Made by a program: the position numbers and the translations under genes. The notes under the pieces were generated by a model. It searched no databases and had not been told where the DNA came from. It saw only the letters and a program-made list of their open reading frames with translations. From Paracoccaceae bacterium (GTDB lineage Bacteria; Pseudomonadota; Alphaproteobacteria; Rhodobacterales; Rhodobacteraceae), in contig JAGRDY010000026.1 in NCBI GenBank assembly GCA_020446815.1, positions 310,001 through 374,000 on the forward strand: 64,000 nt of DNA, written 5' to 3'. Shown one piece after another: positions 58,590-64,000 of the stretch (its first letter is position 1; every line of letters begins with the position of its first letter).

Positions 58590-60103
58590 GCCGCCGCCCC
58601 GGCCGTCGTCCCGCCCGTGTTGCCGGTGAGCTGGCGCAGCCCGCCTTCCGGCAGGTCAGCCGCCCCTACGCGCCCGTCGAGGTTCTGAGTGCCGACCATG
58701 TCGCGGCGATTCATGAGGCCGCGCTGAGTGTTCTGGCCGAGATCGGGATGCGGGTGCTGCACGCCCCCGCGCGCGAGCTGTTGCGCGGCGCAGGTGCCAC
58801 GGTCCTGGAAGACATGGTGCGCCTTGACCCGGCGCTGGTGATGGAGCGGCTCAAGACCGTGCCGCCCTCCTTCACGCTGGAGGCGCGCAATCGGACGCAT
58901 GACCTGAAGCTTGGCGGGCGCGACCTGATCTTCGCCTCGGTGGGCGGCCCGGCCTATGTGATGGATGCCGACAAAGGCAAGCGCGACGGCACATTCGCCG
59001 AGATGTGCGATTACCTGAAAGTGGTCCAGCAACTGAACGTCCTGCATCAGGAGGGCGGCGGCCCGTTCGAGCCGATGGACCTGCCTGCCAATACCCGCCA
59101 CCTCGACATGTACCGCGCGCAGATCACGCTGCTGGACAAGAACTGGCAGACCCAAAGCCTGGGCCATGCCCGTACGATGGACGGGATCGAGATGGCGGCG
59201 ATCAGCCTGGGCACCACGCCCGAAGGGCTCTGCAACCGGCCGGTGCTTCTGGGTATCATCAACACCAATTCGCCGCTGCAGCTGGATGTGCCGATGGCTG
59301 AGGGGCTGATCGCGCTGGCGGGCCACGGGCAGGTTCTGGCGATCACGCCGTTCACGCTCGCCGGTGCCATGGCGCCGGTCACGCTCGCCGGAGCGCTGGT
59401 CCAGCAACATGCCGAAGCGCTGGCAGGTATCGTGCTGACCCAGATCGTGCGACCCGGCGTGCCGGTATTGTATGGCGGCTTCACGTCGAACGTCGACATG
59501 CGCACCGGCGCGCCGGCCTTCGGCACGCCGGAATACGCCAAGGCCGCACAGGCGAGCGGGCAGCTCGCGCGCCACATCGGTGTGCCGTTCCGGTCGTCCA
59601 ACGTGACAGCGGCCAACGCGGTGGACGCGCAGGCTGCCTATGAAAGCCAGATGTCGCTTTGGGGCGCGATGATGGGCGGCGCACATTTGCTCAATCACGC
59701 GGCCGGCTGGATGCATGGCGGGCTGACCGCCAGTTTCGAAAAGCTGATCCTCGACGCAGAGATGCTGGCGATGATGGCCGCCTATTTCGATCCGATCGCC
59801 GTGGAGCCCGCCGACCTCGCGATAGACGCGATCCGCGAGGTCGGGCCAGGCGGACATTTCTTTGGCACAGCCCATACAATGTGCCGGTACGAGACGGCAT
59901 TCCATATCCCGCTCCTGGCGAACAGGGACAACTACGGGCAGTGGCTGGAGTCTGGCGCGGTCACGGCCGAAGCCCGCGCGAATGCCATCTGGAAACAACT
60001 GCGGGCAGACTATGAGCAGCCCCCGCTGGACCCGTCCATCGCCGAGGCGCTCGATGCCTATGTCGCCCGCCGCAAACAAGAGGGCGGTGCCCCGATGAAC
60101 TGA
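58586..60103 (+). CDS. MttB-family (COG5598) methyltransferase, non-pyrrolysine
   Basis: A 505-residue member of the trimethylamine methyltransferase family PF06253. Family segments include YDADK-type KVGGP ending (FASVGGPAYVMDADKGKRDGT), LDMYRAQITLLDKNW and RPGVPVLYGGFTSNVDMRTGAPAFGTPE. The frame runs its full length with no in-frame UAG, so it lacks pyrrolysine and belongs with the homologues that demethylate glycine betaine, proline betaine or carnitine. Such enzymes normally need a corrinoid protein partner; none is seen within the window. It overlaps the flavoprotein gene by 4 bases, so the two are coupled. Confidence 0.78.
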   Translation: MSRRPGRRPARVAGELAQPAFRQVSRPYAPVEVLSADHVAAIHEAALSVLAEIGMRVLHAPARELLRGAGATVLEDMVRLDPALVMERLKTVPPSFTLEARNRTHDLKLGGRDLIFASVGGPAYVMDADKGKRDGTFAEMCDYLKVVQQLNVLHQEGGGPFEPMDLPANTRHLDMYRAQITLLDKNWQTQSLGHARTMDGIEMAAISLGTTPEGLCNRPVLLGIINTNSPLQLDVPMAEGLIALAGHGQVLAITPFTLAGAMAPVTLAGALVQQHAEALAGIVLTQIVRPGVPVLYGGFTSNVDMRTGAPAFGTPEYAKAAQASGQLARHIGVPFRSSNVTAANAVDAQAAYESQMSLWGAMMGGAHLLNHAAGWMHGGLTASFEKLILDAEMLAMMAAYFDPIAVEPADLAIDAIREVGPGGHFFGTAHTMCRYETAFHIPLLANRDNYGQWLESGAVTAEARANAIWKQLRADYEQPPLDPSIAEALDAYVARRKQEGGAPMN

Positions 60104-60526
60104 GACGGGCGCATTCGGAGCGGCGGACCGGATTGGCGGGGACGATGGGCTCTCGAAGATTGATGCGGCTCAGGACAGGCGGGGATTTCGTTCCTGTGGG
60201 GAAGGTCGGGGATCGGGCCTCGGGGTCTTGATCCGCTGGTCTTGTTCGAATGCCTGATGATCGGGCAATGGCATGGGCTGGCTGGAATGTGTCGGGAGCG
60301 CGCGCTCGCGGCGCGGCGGGGGCGGATGCACATGCGTGCGCCGCGCGGCCGGGAGGCGCTGAGGAAGATCGGCTGGCCGCCCTGGTGCCGCGCCCGCGAA
60401 ACCGGCGCCGGGCGCGACCGCGCGATCCTGCCGCTACTTGACGGCGCCGGCTGGCGCACCGGACCGCTGCGCGACGACCCCGGCGCAACCACCACGTCGA
60501 AACGCCCGGTGCGCAGGATGCTGGTA
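60104..60526. other. Intergenic gap between MttB-like gene and two-component operon
   Basis: The 423 bases lie between convergent genes. Open frames crossing it have Arg/Pro-rich, low-complexity products and no ribosome binding sites. No hairpin with a U-run, repeat array or known motif was found. Confidence 0.5.
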
Positions 60527-61933
60527 TCAGGCGCTCTGATGCGCGCCGCCGTGTTGGTCTGGCGAACCGGCCACCGCCTGCGCAAAGGCCATGCAGACCT
60601 TCAGCCCCGGCGCATTGTCGTGCAGCGTCAGCTTCGCACCGTGCAACTTGCAGATCGCCGCGACAAGGCTGAGCCCGAGCCCGTTGCCTTCCGATGTCCG
60701 GCTTTGTTCCAGCCTGTAGAGCCTGCGCAGCACATTCTCATGTTCCTGCGGTGGTATTCCGGGCCCGTTGTCGGCAACGCTGAGAAGTATCCGAGGGCCA
60801 TCGCGCGACAGACCCACCCTTATCGCGGAACCGGCCGGCGTGTGGCGCAGCCCGTTTTCGATCAGGTTGGCAAGCATCTGTGTCAGAAGATGACGGTCCC
60901 CGTCGACCAGAAACGGGGTGCCCCCCGATACCGTGAATTCGAGATGATAGCCCTTGTCGTCGGCATCGGCTTCGAGAAAATCAACGACATCCGCCGCGAC
61001 TTCGCGCAGATCGGTGGGTTTGAAGCGGTCGCGCACGGCGCCGCCTTCGATCTGCGCCAGTTGCAAGAGGGCCTGAAAGGTATTCGCGATGCGGTCCGTT
61101 TCGGCCAGCGCCTGGGCCAGAAGGTCATCCTGGCCCTTGCTGAGCGTTGTCTTGCGCGCGATGTCGTCAAGGATGACGGCGACACGCTGAATCGGTGTCT
61201 TGAGATCATGCGCGATATCCGCGGAAACCTGGCGCATCGCCGCGATCAACGCTTCCTGCGAGGCGGCCATGGTGTTCACGGCTGTGCTGATCGCCGTCAG
61301 ATCGTCGCGGTCATTTGTGGCGACAGGAACCCGTGAGGAAAGCTGCCCATCGGTCAGTTCGCCCAGCGTTTTCTGGATCGCGCCAATCCTGCGCCGTGCA
61401 TCGCGGGCCGCGAAAACCCCCGCTGCGGATGACAGCAGGATGGTGGGCAACAGGCCGATCAGGACCACCGACAGGATGATCTGGCCCATTTCGATCACCT
61501 GCTTGCGAGTCTTGGCGACGAGCAATTCGCCATGCCCTACCCGTTCGCCCCGGGCCAGATAGCTGTCGGCAACATCTTCCTGATCTTCGCCGATCGCCGT
61601 TGCGTCGATAACGGATGTACCTTTGATGCTGGGCAGAGCCTTCACATTGGCGATCACAGGGCCGCGATCGGGGCGGTAGTAAAGGATCGTCAGTTCAGCA
61701 TCGGTGATCTTCACATCCGCTTTCAGGCGGTCGATCAGTTCGGCCTGATCCTTGATGGCGTCATAGGTTTCGATGGTCTGTTTAAGTTCATCTTTCAGAA
61801 CCTCATCGTAGTTTTCGCGCAGCACAAGATATGCGGTGGCAAAGCTCGCAGCGGAGGAAAAGACGAATATTCCCAAAAACACCATGGTCAGGCGCAGCGG
61901 CGTGGAACGGATGACCCCGATGCGCCGTTTCAT
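60527..61933 (-). CDS. Sensor histidine kinase (OmpR/EnvZ class)
   Basis: A 468-residue membrane kinase. Helix 1 at about residues 14-36, periplasmic sensor domain 37-150, helix 2 at about 151-176, a HAMP linker, then HisKA with the phosphorylated His242 (ADIAHDLKTPI), and a HATPase with the N box NLIENGLRHTP, DNGPGIP and GNGLGLSL. The signal is unknown. Its start overlaps the end of the response regulator gene by 4 bases, so the pair is co-translated. Confidence 0.9.
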   Translation of the reverse strand: MKRRIGVIRSTPLRLTMVFLGIFVFSSAASFATAYLVLRENYDEVLKDELKQTIETYDAIKDQAELIDRLKADVKITDAELTILYYRPDRGPVIANVKALPSIKGTSVIDATAIGEDQEDVADSYLARGERVGHGELLVAKTRKQVIEMGQIILSVVLIGLLPTILLSSAAGVFAARDARRRIGAIQKTLGELTDGQLSSRVPVATNDRDDLTAISTAVNTMAASQEALIAAMRQVSADIAHDLKTPIQRVAVILDDIARKTTLSKGQDDLLAQALAETDRIANTFQALLQLAQIEGGAVRDRFKPTDLREVAADVVDFLEADADDKGYHLEFTVSGGTPFLVDGDRHLLTQMLANLIENGLRHTPAGSAIRVGLSRDGPRILLSVADNGPGIPPQEHENVLRRLYRLEQSRTSEGNGLGLSLVAAICKLHGAKLTLHDNAPGLKVCMAFAQAVAGSPDQHGGAHQSA

Positions 61934-62604
61934 TCGCCATTGATCCGATAGCCCGATCCACGCACCGTTTCGATGATCTCGGTCGCGAAGGGCTTGTCCA
62001 CCTTGCGGCGCAGGCGGCTGATATGGGTATCGACCACGTTGGTCATCGGGTCGAAATGAATGTCCCAGACCGCCTCCATCAACATGGTCCGGGTCTGGAT
62101 CCGGCCCTTGCGCCGCAGGAGATGCTCCAGAAGCGAAAACTCGCGCGGCAGAAGGTCGATCGTCTGGCCGGCGCGCACCACCTTGCGGGTCAGCAGGTTC
62201 ATTTCCAGATCGGCGGCGCGCAGCACGGTCGGTTCGTCCTGCAATTGCGGGCGGCGGGCCAGGGCCTCGATCCGGGCGCTGAGCTCGCCAAAGGCGAAAG
62301 GCTTGACGAGGTAATCGTCGCCACCCGATTTCAGGCCTTCGATCCGGTCATCGACGCCGCCCAGCGAGGTCAGAAACAGCACCGGCGTGCGGTTCTTTGC
62401 TCCGCGCAAGGTCCTGACCAGGTTGATTCCGTCAAGGCCTGGCAACATGCGGTCCACGACCAGTATGTCGTAATGGCCGACGCTGGCCTGCACCAGCCCC
62501 TCGGCGCCATCGGCGATCAGGTCGACGGCATGCCCCTCTTCGCGCAGGCCTTCCGCGATGTAGGTGCCCGTCCGCCTGTCGTCCTCGATCACCAGTATTT
62601 TCAT
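61930..62604 (-). CDS. OmpR-family response regulator
   Basis: A 224-residue regulator: receiver domain (residues 1-115) with phospho-acceptor Asp51 (VVDRMLPGLDG), acidic pair EDD at 7-9, and Lys in LVKPF; C-terminal winged helix (about 130-224) ending in THISRLRRKVDK and VRGSGYRI. Partner of the kinase at 60527. The ATG at 62604 is preceded by ACAGGCG; an earlier in-frame start is not supported. The PepSY gene is 66 bases upstream. Confidence 0.92.
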   Translation of the reverse strand: MKILVIEDDRRTGTYIAEGLREEGHAVDLIADGAEGLVQASVGHYDILVVDRMLPGLDGINLVRTLRGAKNRTPVLFLTSLGGVDDRIEGLKSGGDDYLVKPFAFGELSARIEALARRPQLQDEPTVLRAADLEMNLLTRKVVRAGQTIDLLPREFSLLEHLLRRKGRIQTRTMLMEAVWDIHFDPMTNVVDTHISRLRRKVDKPFATEIIETVRGSGYRINGE

Positions 62605-62670
62605 CGCCTGTCCGCCGCAGTTTCGGCGGGGCAAAGCGCCCCGCCGGTCTCTTCTGTCAGACGAAAATGA

Positions 62671-63015
62671 TCAGCCTTCGTCATTCTCGTCATGTTCTTC
62701 GTCGGCGGGTGCCGCCTTGACCGAATTGTCGGCCGGATTGACCAGATGGTCGCTCACCGTACCGTCCGGCATCACGATTTCGACTTCATACACGCCGGGA
62801 GCGGCGCCGTCTTCCTCGAAAGTAGCGCTCATGGCCTTGCCTCCGGTGCTTTTCTCCGCGGCGCCGACCGCGGCCGACAGCGAACCGGGCGCGGCCAGAA
62901 AGGCCTTCGCTTCGGCCGGGCTGGTACCGGCGGCGGCCATCGAGGCAGCACCGCCGAGCATGCCGAGGCAAATCAGGGTGCTCGACCCGAGGTTCACGAT
63001 AGTCTTGCGATTCAT
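62671..63015 (-). CDS. PepSY-like exported protein
   Basis: A 114-residue protein. Signal peptide TLICLGMLGGAASMAAAG; the mature part has a PepSY-like beta pattern (SPAEAKAFL, then GVYEVEIVMPDGTVSDHLVNPADN) and an acidic, His-containing tail (EEHDENDEG). GGAG precedes the ATG. It heads a PepSY-regulator-kinase operon; PepSY proteins next to two-component genes are often part of the sensed or controlled envelope response, which is inference here. Confidence 0.7.
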   Translation of the reverse strand: MNRKTIVNLGSSTLICLGMLGGAASMAAAGTSPAEAKAFLAAPGSLSAAVGAAEKSTGGKAMSATFEEDGAAPGVYEVEIVMPDGTVSDHLVNPADNSVKAAPADEEHDENDEG

Positions 63016-63362
63016 GTCATTCTCCTTGGTTTGCGGGCGCGCGTCCTGCCGCCCTCGAAAACCAAGCTAGGCGGCCCGTAATATGGCGAGATGTCAGGTC
63101 GATTACAGATTTTCCATGTTCGTCGAACAGCCCGCAGGCCCGCCGCAAGAGCCAGCCCGGCAGGGTGCCGAACATTGCCCCGCCGGCCAACCCGCCGGTG
63201 GGCACTGGCGGGTGCTACGCGGTTTCGTACCCGGCAAGCGATGCCGGCGCGGCCCCGCCGGGGGCGGGATTCTATTCTGGCCTCACTCGGCCTCCCGCGA
63301 TATATCCTCTTCTTGCAGCAGGTGTTTTTGGCCCGCGACAACCGCATCGAAAAAGAGGCATC
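63016..63362. other. Divergent promoter region between two regulatory operons
   Basis: The 347 bases separate the PepSY gene and the plus-strand response regulator and must contain both promoters. No repeated operator pair was evident by eye. Small open frames here have no recognisable product. Confidence 0.5.
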
Positions 63363-64000
63363 GTGAAGATTCTCCTGGCAGAAGACGACGAACAGGTCGC
63401 CGACTTCATTGTCAATGGCCTCTCGGAGGCAGGGCACAGCGTCGATCGCGTGGCGGACGGGCGCGACGCGCTCAGCTATTGTCTTTACAATACCTGCGAT
63501 CTGGCGATTTTCGACCGCATGATGCCGGGCATGGACGGGCTGTCGGTGGTCAAGGCGCTTCGGGCGGCCAACAATGAACTGCCGGTGATCTTCCTGACCG
63601 CGCTCGGGGATGTGGACGACCGGGTTGCCGGGCTTGGCGCGGGTGCCGATGACTATCTGACCAAACCGTTTCACGTCTCCGAACTGCTGGCCAGGGTAGC
63701 GGCGCTGACCCGCCGCCGCAACGGCGTGGCGGATTCCACGTCGCTCGAGGTTGACGACTTGCGTCTCGATCTGCTGGGCCGTGTCGCCAGACGCCAGGGC
63801 AAGATCATCGAGCTGCAATCGAAGGAATTCGCCCTGCTGGAAATCCTGATGCGCAACGCGGGCCGTGTGGTCACGCGCACGATGCTGCTCGAACAGGTGT
63901 GGGATTTCAATTTCGAGCCGAACTCGACCGTTGTCGAAACCCATATCAGCCGGTTGCGTGCAAAAATCGACAAACCGTTCGACACCCAGTTGATCCACAC
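63363..64000 (+). CDS. OmpR-family response regulator, partial
   Basis: The visible 212 codons encode an OmpR-type regulator starting at a GTG (63363), cut by the right edge about 10-15 residues before its end. Phospho-acceptor Asp51 is in IFDRMMPGMDG; the acidic pair EDD is at residues 7-9; the winged-helix domain has SKEFALLEILMRNAGRVVTR and ETHISRLRAKIDK. It is similar in layout to the regulator at 61930, so the two may be old paralogues. A cognate kinase gene is likely just to the right. Confidence 0.9.
   Translation, partial: MKILLAEDDEQVADFIVNGLSEAGHSVDRVADGRDALSYCLYNTCDLAIFDRMMPGMDGLSVVKALRAANNELPVIFLTALGDVDDRVAGLGAGADDYLTKPFHVSELLARVAALTRRRNGVADSTSLEVDDLRLDLLGRVARRQGKIIELQSKEFALLEILMRNAGRVVTRTMLLEQVWDFNFEPNSTVVETHISRLRAKIDKPFDTQLIH

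Noticed and set aside
58586-60103. Pyrrolysine-containing trimethylamine methyltransferase
   Set aside because: There is no in-frame UAG and no pyl genes in the window.
60242-61336. 364-residue plus-strand frame over the kinase and the preceding gap
   Set aside because: Most of it is antisense to the kinase; the part in the gap has no similarity I recognise.

Overview
The window reads as chromosomal DNA of a high-GC alphaproteobacterium of the Rhodobacterales (Rhodobacteraceae/Paracoccaceae). The case rests on gene content: a short prolyl-tRNA synthetase, HdaA, an LdtR-like MarR regulator, SdhE next to an Xre regulator, a DUF1194 protein, a DUF6497 protein, and a pccB-pccA-mcm locus with a PccR/ScfR regulator arranged much as in Rhodobacter sphaeroides. 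Ectoine hydrolase, choline dehydrogenase and an amine-demethylation locus suggest a marine or saline, compatible-solute-using lifestyle. The species cannot be named from sequence alone. I saw no rRNA, tRNA, CRISPR array, prophage or intact insertion sequence.

Layout. 0-7.1 kb: 3' part of doeA is off the left edge; then cls, an endonuclease-family gene, DUF2478, thyX, a glyoxalase-fold gene, a DUF1194 protein and an LdtR-like regulator. 7.1-14.5 kb: sdhE-xre, aspartate aminotransferase, a repeat-tailed hypothetical, a MATE transporter, a repeat-rich gap, parE, another repeat-rich gap and a 43-residue Lys-rich protein. 14.5-23.3 kb: lipoprotein cytochrome c with an FNR-like box, an Ldh-type dehydrogenase, lolDC/E, a saccharopine-reductase-like DUF4166 protein, proS, an AI-2E family permease and hdaA. 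23.3-29.3 kb: ppk1-ppx (polyphosphate), a small exported protein, a second endonuclease-family gene and a djlA-like gene.

29.6-43.2 kb is the propionyl-CoA assimilation locus. On the minus strand run pccB, four small genes (DUF6497, two lipoproteins, one 115-aa protein), pccA, a GT-C-like membrane protein, and, beyond one opposite-strand gene, methylmalonyl-CoA mutase and a VOC protein. The regulator pccR and a Bcr-type exporter lie divergently. TTTGCAAA-type motifs stand before both pccB and pccR, which fits control by PccR. Together PccAB and Mcm take propionyl-CoA through methylmalonyl-CoA to succinyl-CoA; no clear epimerase is present.

43.2-45.1 kb carries pabB and a class IV aminotransferase (p-aminobenzoate branch). 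45.2-47.6 kb carries betA and betI with a palindromic operator candidate. 48.2-60.1 kb is the most interesting part: a TetR regulator, a complete peptide/nickel-type ABC importer (substrate-binding protein, two ATPases, two permeases) and a CocE/NonD-type hydrolase on one strand, with a trimethylamine-dehydrogenase-like flavoprotein and a non-pyrrolysine MttB-family methyltransferase diverging on the other. I infer an uptake-cleavage-demethylation pathway for an unidentified methylated amine or its conjugate. 60.5-64 kb holds a PepSY-response regulator-histidine kinase operon and, divergently, a second OmpR-family response regulator cut by the right edge.
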